A stretch of DNA of 64,000 nucleotides from Desulfofundulus luciae (GCF_030813795.1 NZ_JAUSUX010000003.1:112952-176951), one strand, 5' to 3'. Shown: positions 1 to 8,312, numbered from the stretch's first letter. Translations and numbers: made by a program. Notes: generated by a model from the sequence alone, not told the origin.

Positions 1-150
1 GGGCTGGACCGGCTGGTGAGCGAGGAGACGGCCATGCCCGTGCACCTGGCCGACGAGCCGCTTTTGTGTGTGGCTTACGGTACCGGGCGGGTGCTGGAAA
101 ATATCGATGTTTTACGCCGGGTACTCATTCACCCGCGCAAGCTGTCGTAA
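1..150 (+). CDS. mreB: MreB C-terminal end (partial)
   Basis: Frame 1 is open from the first base and ends with TAA at 148-150, giving the last 49 residues of an MreB-type actin homologue. The visible tail (AYGTGRVLENID followed by a basic end) matches the conserved MreB C-terminus. MreB polymerises under the membrane and positions the lateral wall synthesis machinery. The gene lies directly upstream of mreC and mreD, the usual order of this operon. The N-terminal part, with the nucleotide-binding motifs, is outside the window. Confidence 0.85.
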   Translation, partial: GLDRLVSEETAMPVHLADEPLLCVAYGTGRVLENIDVLRRVLIHPRKLS

Positions 151-168
151 ACTGGAACAAAAAGATAG

Positions 169-1017
169 GTGTTGATCCCGTTGACTTCGGGTAAGAAGCT
201 TTTTTTTCTGGTTATTTTGCTGGTCCTGGTCCTGTACGTGATGCGAGTGACCGCTTTTAGCCGGGTGGAAGCAACGCCCCTGGAAAAAATACTGGTGGAT
301 ACCTTTGCCACTTTAGAACAGGTAACCACCAGGCTGGGCCGGGGAGTCAGGGATATGGTCACCTTTCCCCTTTCCCTGGTGAACGCGTCGCGGCGGGCAA
401 GCGAGTTGTCGGAGCAGGTGGTCCGGCTGGAAGGCGAGCTTCACCAGGCCAGAGAATACCGTTTGGAAAATGAGAGACTGAAAAAGCTTTTGGATTTTAA
501 AAGCGGCTCCGCTGCCGACTCCGGACTTGAAGTTACCGCGGCGGCAGTAATAGGCCGGGATCCGGGGAACTGGTTCAGCACCATTACCATAAACAAGGGC
601 CGGGCTGAAGGCATCAAAGAAAACATGACGGTATTGACTCCCCGGGGTTTGGTGGGGCGGGTGATCGCCACCACCGACCGTACCGCCACCGTTCTATTAA
701 TCACCGACCCGCGCAGTGCGGTCAGCGCTTTGGTACAGGACAGCCGTACGCCGGGTATGGTTGAGGGCACCGCCGGAAGTGCCGGCAGCCTGCGCATGAT
801 CCATATACCCAACGACATGCCCACAAGACCCGGGCAGGTGGTGGTTACTTCCGGTACGAAGAGCATTTTTACCAAGGGCATCCCCATTGGCGAGATAACC
901 AGGGTGAAGAGGGATCCGACCGGTCTTTTCTTTGAAGCCTCCGTGCGACCCTTTGTGGATTTTAACCGCCTGGAGGAAGTGCTGGTAATTACGGGGGTGC
1001 ACCCCCCGGCCCTGTAA
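169..1017 (+). CDS. mreC: Rod shape-determining protein MreC
   Basis: This 282-residue protein has one N-terminal membrane segment (about residues 10-28), then a coiled coil (about 60-105) and a C-terminal beta-domain with the family signatures VIGRDPGNWFSTITINKG and TPRGLVGRVI. MreC links the cytoplasmic MreB filament to PBP2 and RodA outside the membrane. It starts 18 bases after mreB. GTG at 169, TTG at 172 and TTG at 181 are all possible starts; the last has the better spacing to the AGGTG at 167-171, so the N-terminus is uncertain by a few residues. Confidence 0.93.
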   Translation: MLIPLTSGKKLFFLVILLVLVLYVMRVTAFSRVEATPLEKILVDTFATLEQVTTRLGRGVRDMVTFPLSLVNASRRASELSEQVVRLEGELHQAREYRLENERLKKLLDFKSGSAADSGLEVTAAAVIGRDPGNWFSTITINKGRAEGIKENMTVLTPRGLVGRVIATTDRTATVLLITDPRSAVSALVQDSRTPGMVEGTAGSAGSLRMIHIPNDMPTRPGQVVVTSGTKSIFTKGIPIGEITRVKRDPTGLFFEASVRPFVDFNRLEEVLVITGVHPPAL

Positions 1018-1091
1018 GCCCGGGCCGTGCGCCGGGTGTTTTACCTTGATAGTTGCCATTGAAAAGATAACCGTGCGGGAGGTTTTTTTCT

Positions 1092-1595
1092 TTGTTGGGC
1101 TTGCTGGTCCTGCCCGGATTTTTATTGCTGGCCCTGCTGCTGCAGGTAACGGTGGTGGATTTGATTCACGTTAAGGGTGTGGTACCCGATCTGACTTTTT
1201 TACTGGTAGTTTTTTATGCATTCTGGAGAGGGCAGCGGGAGGGAGCCTTCTGGGGGTTTGTTGCCGGTTTGATGAAAGATTTTATCGCCGGCAACTATTT
1301 TGGCCTCAACGCCCTCTCCACTGCCGTGGCCGGTTACCTGGTGGGCTGGTCGGAATCCCGTTTATACAAGGACAGCAGCCTGGTAGTGATGGCGATAACT
1401 TTTTTTGCCACTATAGTAAATCAGTCAATTTATTACCTTTTGTTGGTATACCTGCAGATCAAAATTCCTCCGGGTGTGGCCCTGGTCGGGGTAGTCCTTC
1501 CATCAGCCGTGTACAATGCGCTGCTGGTGCCGTTATTTTACCGCAAGTTTTACCGCCTTTACCTCAAGGGATGGTTCAGAATGGGCCAGTTTTAA
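1092..1595 (+). CDS. mreD: Rod shape-determining protein MreD
   Basis: This is a 167-residue, very hydrophobic integral membrane protein with about five to six membrane segments and the typical MreD motif near residues 44-70 (FYAFWRGQREGAFWGFVAGL followed by KDF). It has the usual MreD length and sits in the expected position after mreC. The TTG start follows a GGGAGG at 1077-1082. It acts with MreB, MreC, RodA and PBP2 in side-wall synthesis. A repeat element separates it from the PBP2 gene. Confidence 0.9.
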   Translation: MLGLLVLPGFLLLALLLQVTVVDLIHVKGVVPDLTFLLVVFYAFWRGQREGAFWGFVAGLMKDFIAGNYFGLNALSTAVAGYLVGWSESRLYKDSSLVVMAITFFATIVNQSIYYLLLVYLQIKIPPGVALVGVVLPSAVYNALLVPLFYRKFYRLYLKGWFRMGQF

Positions 1596-1648
1596 TTTAG
1601 TAGACACCCATGACGCATTCAGCGCCACCAACAAAGGATGAAAATGGC

Positions 1649-1799
1649 CGCCGTTTTGCACGAAGCGACCCAGCACTCACCGGGTCCAGGTACCTGCACA
1701 GGTATTCAGGCTGCATATGGTCAGCAATCATACCATCAGAGACCCCAATTGCAGTGAGTGCTGGGGAACGGAGCGAGCGCGTGCAAACGGCAGGCAAGT
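1649..1799. repeat. Dispersed inverted-repeat element, copy 1
   Basis: The element lies between mreD and the PBP2 gene. Its left arm carries CCGTTTTGCACG and CCCAGCACTCAC (1650-1680). Its right arm carries GTGAGTGCTGGGG and CGTGCAAACGGCAGGCAAGT (1754-1799), so the two arms are inverted repeats of each other. The roughly 70-base core reads in the opposite direction from the core of the second copy at 11169-11436. It has no credible coding potential and resembles a MITE or an invertible intergenic repeat. Confidence 0.75.
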
Positions 1800-1828
1800 A
1801 ATGCTTGCAGGACAGGGAAGGATGCGCC

Positions 1829-4186
1829 GTGGCAACAAACGGGGTAACAGCTAAAAGTCTGGAGAGAAAGCTACAGGTTCTGCTGGGCATGGTGATCGCC
1901 GCCTTTACCGTGCTTGTTATCCGCCTGGCTTACCTGCAGCTGGTGGAGGCGGATAAATATCAGATGATGGCCCAGCAGAACCACCTGCGGTTGATTCCCA
2001 TCATGGCTCCCCGGGGGGAAATTCTCGACCGCAACGGCGTGCGCATCGTGGGCAACCAGCCGGTCTACACCATTTCCTTTGCCTATTTAGGCATCAAGGA
2101 CACCGACCGGGTGATTGCCAGGCTGGCCCGTATTTTGGAGGGAGAAAAAACCTTCCAGGGCATGAGCGTGACGGAGATAGAACAGGAAATCCATAAAAAA
2201 CTCAACGAACAAAAGTTGCGCCTTTATGAACCGGTGCCCATAGCCGATAAGGTGTCCAGTGAAACGGTAAGCCGGATTGAGGAGCAGCGGCTGGAGCTGC
2301 CGGGAGTGCTCATCGACGTGCGGCCGGTACGGCACTACCCCTATGGGGACCTGCTGGTGCCCACCCTGGGTTACGTGGGCATCATGGATCAGAAGGAGCT
2401 TGAAGAGAATAAAGACAGGGGTTACAGGCTGGGGGACTCCTGGGGCAAGGACGGCCTGGAGAAATCTTTTGAGCCCTATTTGCGGGGTCAGCGGGGTGCC
2501 CGCCAGGTGGAGGTGGATGCCCAGGGGCAGCCGGTAAGGGATCTGGGCGTAAAAGAGCCTGTACCGGGAGACAACCTGGTGCTCACCATTGATGCCCGCC
2601 TGCAGCGTGCGGCCCAGGATGCCCTGGCCCGGGGTATCGCCCGGTTGCAAAAAGAGGGTTACAGCCAGGCCAAAGCCGGGGCGGCGGTAGTGCTGGATGT
2701 GCGCACCGGGGAGGTCCTGGCCCTGGCCAGCCACCCCACCTATGATCCCACCATCTTTACCCGGGACCTTTCCCGGAAGGAGTGGAATGCGGCCTGGGCC
2801 AAAATTAGCCGGGATCAATCGCTGCTCAACCGGGCCATAGCCCTGTATCCCCCGGGTTCTACCTTTAAAATGGTGGTGGCGACGGCAGCGCTGGAACTGG
2901 GTAAAATAACACCCCAGTTTGCCATTAGCGATACCGGGCGCTACAAATATAAAGTCGACTGGAAGCCCAGCGGTCACGGGCGGGTGGATGTGGTGCGGGC
3001 CCTTAAGGTATCCTGCGACACGTTTTTCTGGACTGTCGGGGCAATGCTCGGACCCGAACCCATTGCCCGCTATGCCCGGGAGTTCGGCCTGGGACAAAAG
3101 ACGGGGCTGGAGTTGCCCGGGGAGCATGCCGGCCGCATCCCGGGACCGGAGCAAAAGTACAACCTGTGGAAGCCCCTTCTGGACAATGTACAAAAACAAA
3201 TGGACGATATCCGCAAGGAGTATGAGAAGCGCCTGGCCAGTGCGGGCGAAGGGGAAAAGGCGGCCCTGGAGCGGGAAATGAACGGGCGTCTGGCCCTTTT
3301 GCAGGACAGGTACAACAAGATAGAGTGGGAATTGAAATGGCGGGAATACGATACCCTGGATATGGCCATTGGTCAGGGCAACAACTACTATACTCCTCTC
3401 CAGCTGGCCAATTATGTGGCGGCCATCGCCAACGGAGGCATCCTTTACAAGCCTTACCTGGTTAAAAAGGTTGTGGCTCCCGACGGCCAGACGGTGGAGG
3501 AGTTTTCACCCCGGGAGATCCGCCGGGTCAACGTGTCCGGCCGTACGCTGGCCATACTCCGGCAGGGTATGCACGAGGCGACCCTGCCCCCCGACGGTAC
3601 CGCGGCAGGAGTATTCGCGGGAGCAAAATACAGTGTTGCCGCCAAAACCGGAACTGCCGAGGTCCATGGCCACGATAACCACGCCCTTTTTGTGGCCTTT
3701 GCCCCCTATGAAAAACCGGAAGTGGCCCTGGCCGTAGTGGTGGAATATGGCGGCCACGGGAGTTCTGCCGCCGGTTCCGTGGCCAGGGAGATCCTGGACG
3801 CTTACTTTAATCTCAAAAACGCCCCTCCCACTGCTGGCCTGTCAGGCGAGGAGAAAAAGACCAGGGATGAGCGGGCAACGGGGGCCCTTCGCGCCACACC
3901 AGTGCCTTCCCGGCGGCCTGCCGGCGGGTCCGGGTCCGGGAATGTCCAGCCCCGGCGCACCACGGCACCACCCGATGTACCTCCCGGGGAACAAAAACAG
4001 GGCGGTTCTCCCGGGCAGCCCGCAGGCGGGTCCCCACCTGGTGCCGGCAACGAACAGGGTACCCCGGTTGATGTTCTGCCTCCAGCCGGAGGAGGCGGAT
4101 CCGGTGCGCCGTCAACTAGCGGCAATCAACCACCCGCCCAGGGCGGTACTCCAGGGGCGTCCCGGGACGGCACGCAGGTTCAGTAA
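1829..4186 (+). CDS. mrdA: Penicillin-binding protein 2, elongasome transpeptidase
   Basis: This 785-residue class B PBP has an N-terminal membrane anchor (about 15-35), a dimerisation domain and a transpeptidase domain. The motifs visible are the active-site STFK within PPGSTFKMV, an SCD triad (VSCDTFFW) and KTGTAE. It crosslinks peptidoglycan during side-wall growth with RodA. GTG 1829 was chosen because it follows GGAAGGA. Two features are unusual. A charged coiled-coil-like insert of about 50 residues (near VQKQMDDIRKEYEKRL) lies just before the conserved DMAIGQG segment. A Pro/Gly-rich tail of about 120 residues follows the transpeptidase domain. Confidence 0.93.
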   Translation: MATNGVTAKSLERKLQVLLGMVIAAFTVLVIRLAYLQLVEADKYQMMAQQNHLRLIPIMAPRGEILDRNGVRIVGNQPVYTISFAYLGIKDTDRVIARLARILEGEKTFQGMSVTEIEQEIHKKLNEQKLRLYEPVPIADKVSSETVSRIEEQRLELPGVLIDVRPVRHYPYGDLLVPTLGYVGIMDQKELEENKDRGYRLGDSWGKDGLEKSFEPYLRGQRGARQVEVDAQGQPVRDLGVKEPVPGDNLVLTIDARLQRAAQDALARGIARLQKEGYSQAKAGAAVVLDVRTGEVLALASHPTYDPTIFTRDLSRKEWNAAWAKISRDQSLLNRAIALYPPGSTFKMVVATAALELGKITPQFAISDTGRYKYKVDWKPSGHGRVDVVRALKVSCDTFFWTVGAMLGPEPIARYAREFGLGQKTGLELPGEHAGRIPGPEQKYNLWKPLLDNVQKQMDDIRKEYEKRLASAGEGEKAALEREMNGRLALLQDRYNKIEWELKWREYDTLDMAIGQGNNYYTPLQLANYVAAIANGGILYKPYLVKKVVAPDGQTVEEFSPREIRRVNVSGRTLAILRQGMHEATLPPDGTAAGVFAGAKYSVAAKTGTAEVHGHDNHALFVAFAPYEKPEVALAVVVEYGGHGSSAAGSVAREILDAYFNLKNAPPTAGLSGEEKKTRDERATGALRATPVPSRRPAGGSGSGNVQPRRTTAPPDVPPGEQKQGGSPGQPAGGSPPGAGNEQGTPVDVLPPAGGGGSGAPSTSGNQPPAQGGTPGASRDGTQVQ

Positions 4187-4200
4187 AACCGTTATGACAG

Positions 4201-4254
4201 GGATGCGGCGCCGTCCGGAGCGGAGCAATGGAGTGAGTTCCGGACACCGCATCC
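4201..4254. other. Long hairpin downstream of PBP2 gene
   Basis: GGATGCGG at 4201-4208 pairs with CCGCATCC at 4247-4254, and GTCCGGA at 4213-4219 pairs with TCCGGAC at 4239-4245. The result is a stem of about 15 pairs with one internal loop. No T-run follows, so it is not a simple terminator. It could be a processing or stability element or a REP-like unit. Confidence 0.6.
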
Positions 4255-4287
4255 AGACCGGTTCACTGAATATTTGGTGCTCTTTGT

Positions 4288-4320
4288 GTATCCCAGGATT
4301 TGGTACATATCCTGGGATAC
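4288..4320 (+). terminator. Perfect 12-bp hairpin before minC, possible terminator
   Basis: GTATCCCAGGAT (4288-4299) and ATCCTGGGATAC (4309-4320) form a perfect 12-bp inverted repeat around a 9-base loop, followed by AATTTTATTGTTTTC. It may end the mre/PBP2 transcript before the min genes. An operator is an alternative, since the T-run is interrupted. Confidence 0.5.
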
Positions 4321-4423
4321 AATTTTATTGTTTTCGTTGGAGTAAGCGGCAGGAAAAACGAAATTATTAGCAGGATTTGGTTGCGCCCTGTAGAATTTAA
4401 ATCAACACTGGGGGGAATGCACC

Positions 4424-4828
4424 TTGGACAGGGGGAGAGGGAACCCGCAGCACCGGTGGCTGTCTTTCGCCGGTGAAACGGTAGATGATAACACGATTTT
4501 AATCCAGCGCACTTTGCGTTCCGGCCAAAAGGTCCATTACGACGGCAATATCGTCATTATTGGCGATATCAACCCGGGGGCGGAGGTGGTGGCTACGGGC
4601 AACATCATTGTGATGGGTGCCGTACGGGGGGTAGTTCACGCCGGCGCCGGTGGAAATGAAAAGGCTATGGTGCTGGCCTTCCGCCTGGAACCCACCCAGC
4701 TTCGCATTGCCGGTCACATTACGCGTCCCCCGGATGGGCAGAGCTCAAAACCCGAACAACCTGAAGTGGCCCGGATAAAGAATGGGGTAGTGACAATCGA
4801 AATTTTTAATGGGGAACGCCAGGGATGA
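4424..4828 (+). CDS. minC: Septum-site protein MinC, C-terminal domain only
   Basis: This 134-residue protein corresponds to the MinC C-terminal beta-helix: GQKVHYDGNIVIIGDINPGA, then GNIIVMGAVRGVVHAG. In MinC this domain binds MinD and dimerises. Full MinC is about 210-230 residues and has an N-terminal domain that inhibits FtsZ assembly. Here the frame is closed by a TAG at 4391-4393, and the only sensible start is TTG 4424 behind a GGGGGGA site. The FtsZ-inhibiting domain is therefore absent from this locus. minD and minE follow directly. Confidence 0.85.
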   Translation: MDRGRGNPQHRWLSFAGETVDDNTILIQRTLRSGQKVHYDGNIVIIGDINPGAEVVATGNIIVMGAVRGVVHAGAGGNEKAMVLAFRLEPTQLRIAGHITRPPDGQSSKPEQPEVARIKNGVVTIEIFNGERQG

Positions 4829-4861
4829 AAATTGGCAAACTGTTGAAGAGGAGGCTCTTAT

Positions 4862-5656
4862 ATGGGTGAGGTCATCGTAGTTACGTCCGGCAAGGGAGGA
4901 GTTGGTAAAACCACCACCACGGCCAACCTGGGGGCCGGGCTGGCCACTCACGGGCACCGGGTGGTACTGGTGGATGCCGATATCGGGCTGCGCAACCTGG
5001 ACGTGGTTCTGGGGCTGGAAAACCGCATTGTTTACGATATAACCGATGTTACCGGGGGGCATTGCCGCCTGCGGCAGGCTTTGATCAAGGACAAGCGCTT
5101 CGAGGGGCTGTTCCTTTTGCCTGCCGCCCAGACCAAAGATAAAACGGCGGTCAGCCCGGACCAGATGAAGGCCCTGTGTGAGGAACTCAAACAGGAATTC
5201 GACTACGTGATTATTGACTGTCCGGCAGGGATCGAGCAGGGCTTTCGCAATGCCATTGCCGGGGCGGACAAGGCCATCGTGGTGACTACCCCCGAAGTAG
5301 CTGCCGTACGGGATGCGGACCGGATCATCGGTCTTCTGGAGGCGGCCGAACTGCGGGACCCCAGGCTGATTATCAACCGTATTCGCCCGCGCATGGTGCG
5401 CCACGGGGATATGATGAGCATTGAGGATATCATCGACATCCTGGCCATCGATCTTCTGGGGGTGGTGCCGGAAGACGAGATGGTGGTGATCAGCACCAAC
5501 CGCGGGGAACCCGTGGTCCAGGATGAACGTTCCCGCTCGGGACAGGCTTATCGCAATATTGTCCGGCGGATCAAGGGAGAGCCGGTACCGATGATGAATC
5601 TGGACGAAGGCGGTTTTGTATCTCGCTTTTTGCGGCGGATGATTGGTTTGCCCTAA
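4862..5656 (+). CDS. minD: Septum-site ATPase MinD
   Basis: This 264-residue ParA/MinD-type ATPase has a deviant Walker A motif, SGKGGVGKTT (about residues 9-18), the switch regions DADIGLRNLD and DCPAGIEQG, and a C-terminal amphipathic helix rich in Phe/Arg (SRFLRRMIGL) for membrane binding. In its ATP form MinD binds the membrane and recruits MinC, and MinE triggers its hydrolysis. The start is ATG 4862 after GAGGAGG. The gene sits between minC and minE. Confidence 0.97.
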   Translation: MGEVIVVTSGKGGVGKTTTTANLGAGLATHGHRVVLVDADIGLRNLDVVLGLENRIVYDITDVTGGHCRLRQALIKDKRFEGLFLLPAAQTKDKTAVSPDQMKALCEELKQEFDYVIIDCPAGIEQGFRNAIAGADKAIVVTTPEVAAVRDADRIIGLLEAAELRDPRLIINRIRPRMVRHGDMMSIEDIIDILAIDLLGVVPEDEMVVISTNRGEPVVQDERSRSGQAYRNIVRRIKGEPVPMMNLDEGGFVSRFLRRMIGLP

Positions 5657-5678
5657 TCTACTGGAAGGGGGGTTGGCC

Positions 5679-5966
5679 TTGCTGGAGTTTTTAAACCGCG
5701 TTTTCGGGCGGGAAGCCGGTGGGAGTAAAAATGTGGCCAAGGAGAGGTTACGCCTGGTGCTGGTGCACGACCGGGCCAGTGTTTCGCCCCAGCTCTTGCA
5801 AACCTTAAAGACGGAATTGATCAAGGTCATTGAAAAATACATGGATATTGACGAGGATGCACTGGAGATCAACCTGGACAGCAATGAAACCCAGGTGGCC
5901 CTGGTGGCCAGCATTCCGGTAAAGGGTATGAAACGCGTGACGAGGCACCTGGCGTCGGGTATTTAA
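5679..5966 (+). CDS. minE: Division topological specificity factor MinE
   Basis: This 95-residue protein has the MinE plan: an N-terminal membrane-binding helix (LEFLNRVFG), the MinD-contact region (AKERLRLVLVHDR) and a C-terminal dimerisation domain. MinE stimulates MinD ATPase and sets the Min oscillation. TTG 5679 was chosen because it follows GGAAGGGGGG at 5663-5672 and gives the usual MinE N-terminus. The min set is a MinCDE system of the oscillating type. Confidence 0.93.
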   Translation: MLEFLNRVFGREAGGSKNVAKERLRLVLVHDRASVSPQLLQTLKTELIKVIEKYMDIDEDALEINLDSNETQVALVASIPVKGMKRVTRHLASGI

Positions 5967-6087
5967 GGGGCAACCGCATAATCACCACACCCTGACCCTG
6001 TGGTAATTTGGTATTACCCCGGGGCTTTTTTTGTCCCTGGAGGTGGTATATAATTAACAGGAAATCAACTAGAAGCGGTGATTTTCC

Positions 6088-7416
6088 TTGGTTAGTAAGC
6101 GGTTTGCACGCAGCCTTGATCATGTCCTCCTCCTGGCCGCCGGCATGGTGGTTCTCTTTAGTTTAGTGGCCATCGGCAGCGCCACCCTGGAATTTACCGA
6201 TGAATCATTCAGCCGGTTAAAGAATCTTTTTTTTGTCGTAAAACTCCTGCATCTGGACTATGCCTACGTTGTCAGACAGCTGGCCTGGATTTTTATCGGT
6301 TTGTGGGTCATGGCGGCAATCATGTATATACCTTACGAAGATCTTTGCAAACACGCCCGGGAGCTGTATATACTCAACCTGGTCATGCTAATTGCGGTAA
6401 TCTTTTTGGGACGGGAAGCTCTGGGTGCGCAGCGCTGGATTTATATCGGCCCTTTTAATTTTCAGCCTTCCGAGTTTTCCAAGCTGATCATGATCATCAC
6501 CTTCGCCAGTTTCCTGTCCGCCCGGGAAGGCCGCTTGAACCGCCTGCGGGATCTCCTGCCCTGTTTTGTGTACGTGGGGATACCCACCCTTTTGATCTTA
6601 AAGCAACCGGACCTGGGTACTTCCCTGGTGTTTGTGGCCATCATGTTCGGCATGCTCTTTTTGGCCGGGGCCAGGCCGGGGTTGCTCCTGGCCCTGATCG
6701 GCGCCGGCCTGGCCCTGATGGTCGGCCTGTTTGTCCTGCATATGTACCTGCATAACGCCGACATTGGCCTGGAAAAACAGTTGCTGGCCCTGGAACAGCA
6801 GAAAAAGGCGGCCGTTTCCGAAACGGCCAGGCAGGAGCTGCAAAGAAAATATCAACAGGTGGAGAGGGATTACCGGGAAGCCCACCGCCGGCATGAGTCC
6901 TTCCACCGGCATATCCTCAAAGAATACCAGGTGACCCGGCTGACCGTTTTTCTGGATCCCCAGAGCGATTTGCTGGGGGCGGGCTACCACGTGTGGCAGT
7001 CGCTCATTGCCATTGGCTCCGGAGGGTTCCTGGGCAAGGGGTTGCTGGGCGGTACCCAGAGTCACCTCACCTTTCTGCCCATCCGCCATACCGACTTTAT
7101 TTTCTCGGTTGTAGGCGAGGAGTTCGGGTTTATGGGAGCGGTGGTGCTCCTGGGCCTGTACCTGGTCCTCTTATACCGGGGATTAAAAATTGCTTCCCAG
7201 GCCAGAGATCTGCAGGGGGTGCTGCTGGCCGGCGGAGTGGTTTGTATGTTTGCCTTTCACATCTTTGTCAATATCGGCATGACGGCCGGGATCATGCCGG
7301 TGACGGGTATCCCGTTGCCCCTTTTCAGTTACGGCGGCAGCAACATGATCATGAACCTGGCGGCGCTGGGGCTTTTGCTGAACGTTTACATGAGGCGCAA
7401 GAAAATCCTGTTTTAG
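6088..7416 (+). CDS. rodA: RodA/FtsW-family peptidoglycan glycosyltransferase
   Basis: This 442-residue SEDS protein has about ten membrane segments and family motifs including GAQRWI, FQPSEFSK, LKQPDLGTS, and a C-terminal GMTAGIMPVTGIPLPLFSYG. It polymerises lipid II and works with class B PBP2. A charged insert of about 60 residues (starting HNADIGLEKQLLALEQQ, predicted helical) lies in the outer loop just before LTVFLDPQSDLLGAGYH, where relatives have only about a dozen residues. The start is TTG 6088, and a TATAAT lies at 6049-6054. The intergenic region after minE is strongly structured. Confidence 0.93.
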   Translation: MVSKRFARSLDHVLLLAAGMVVLFSLVAIGSATLEFTDESFSRLKNLFFVVKLLHLDYAYVVRQLAWIFIGLWVMAAIMYIPYEDLCKHARELYILNLVMLIAVIFLGREALGAQRWIYIGPFNFQPSEFSKLIMIITFASFLSAREGRLNRLRDLLPCFVYVGIPTLLILKQPDLGTSLVFVAIMFGMLFLAGARPGLLLALIGAGLALMVGLFVLHMYLHNADIGLEKQLLALEQQKKAAVSETARQELQRKYQQVERDYREAHRRHESFHRHILKEYQVTRLTVFLDPQSDLLGAGYHVWQSLIAIGSGGFLGKGLLGGTQSHLTFLPIRHTDFIFSVVGEEFGFMGAVVLLGLYLVLLYRGLKIASQARDLQGVLLAGGVVCMFAFHIFVNIGMTAGIMPVTGIPLPLFSYGGSNMIMNLAALGLLLNVYMRRKKILF

Positions 7417-7521
7417 GGTGGCATCCTGATCGCCGTCCTGATGCTCCAGGATACGGTAAATTTTGTGCTCCACCTCCGGGTGGACCAGAAGGATGTCGCG
7501 GTAAATTAAGACCGGGGCTTG

Positions 7522-7550
7522 TCATATTTGTCCCCCCTGTCCAATATAAT
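7522..7550 (+). promoter_or_regulatory. Sigma-E-like promoter of spoIVFAB
   Basis: TCATATTT at 7522-7529 matches the Bacillus sigma-E -35 consensus KMATATTT exactly. After 13 bases, AATATAAT at 7543-7550 matches 6 of 8 positions of the -10 consensus CATACAMT. It lies just upstream of the spoIVFA start. In Bacillus the spoIVFAB operon is transcribed by sigma-E in the mother cell, so the position fits. Confidence 0.6.
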
Positions 7551-7574
7551 TTTTCCAGCAGGGGGGATGAAATC

Positions 7575-8312
7575 TTGCTTTGGAGCAGGCGTAAAAGAAA
7601 ATACCCCATCTCTGAATATCCACGCGCCGAAGACTGGCCGTACCGGTACCCCCCTTCCAGGGGTAGCCGGGGTAACAACTGGTTCTGGCGGGGCATGGCG
7701 GCTGTGGTTATCTTTGCTATTCTGCTCCTGGCCCGGGAACTTCCCTATCCTGGGGGGGAACAGGTGCGGGAAGGCCTGCGCTACCTTTTGACCACCGAGT
7801 GGAACTACCAGCCCGTGGTACAAAAGGTTGTGCAGTTGGCCCTGCAAATGATCAACGTGGATCAGCCCTTTCCCGAAGATATACCCCCGGGCACCCGCCA
7901 GACCCTGGGTCCTGCCGGTGAAGATGGACGTTTCCAGATCCCCGTGTCGGGCAAGGTGGTGCGGGGTTTCGGGTGGTCGCGGGACCCCCTGGATGACCTG
8001 GAGCGTTTCCATGCAGGTATTGATATTGCCGCGCCGGTGGGTACGCCCGTGAAAGCGGCCCGGGAGGGCCGGGTGGCCAGGGTGGGAGAGGATCCTTCCC
8101 TGGGCCGGTTTGTGCTCCTGGAGCACGGGGAGGGGGATTATACTTTATACGCTGGGTTGAGTGGGATCGCCGTGACCTCCGGGCAGCAGGTGGCCGCGGG
8201 GCAAAAACTGGCTGAAGTGGGGGACAGGGGCGATGTGGCCGGCGGCGGTTTGCATTTTGAAGTACGGGAAAAGGGAAGGTTGATCGATCCCCTGGTCAAG
8301 TTGCAGTTTTGA
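7575..8312 (+). CDS. spoIVFA: SpoIVFA-like M23-family protein
   Basis: This 245-residue protein has a basic N-terminus, one membrane segment (about residues 35-52) and a C-terminal LytM/M23 domain with FHAGIDIAAPVGTPV and GGGLHFEVREKGRLIDP. In Bacillus SpoIVFA anchors and inhibits the SpoIVFB protease in the outer forespore membrane. The HxxxD ligand pair is present, but the usual HxH motif is GLH here, so one catalytic His is missing; this suits a non-enzymatic regulator. The start is TTG 7575 after GGGGGG. The neighbour spoIVFB begins 11 bases downstream. Confidence 0.82.
   Translation: MLWSRRKRKYPISEYPRAEDWPYRYPPSRGSRGNNWFWRGMAAVVIFAILLLARELPYPGGEQVREGLRYLLTTEWNYQPVVQKVVQLALQMINVDQPFPEDIPPGTRQTLGPAGEDGRFQIPVSGKVVRGFGWSRDPLDDLERFHAGIDIAAPVGTPVKAAREGRVARVGEDPSLGRFVLLEHGEGDYTLYAGLSGIAVTSGQQVAAGQKLAEVGDRGDVAGGGLHFEVREKGRLIDPLVKLQF

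Noticed and set aside
1610..1801. A 63-codon ORF between mreD and the PBP2 gene
   Set aside because: It lies within the dispersed repeat element, has no ribosome binding site and is not maintained in the second copy.
2087..3199. A 370-codon minus-strand ORF opposite the PBP2 gene
   Set aside because: It is a GC-rich antisense shadow of a clear gene, with no recognisable domain.
4745..5914. A 389-codon minus-strand ORF across minD and minE
   Set aside because: It is an antisense shadow spanning two well-supported genes.
5967..6032. A classical terminator between minE and rodA
   Set aside because: There is a T-run and a hairpin (ACCACA / TGTGGT), but they are not adjacent and the GGGGC before the T-run has no partner at the right place.
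6993..7574. A long upstream extension of the spoIVFA frame overlapping rodA
   Set aside because: The frame is open by chance over rodA; the real start is TTG 7575 behind GGGGGG and the sigma-E-like promoter.
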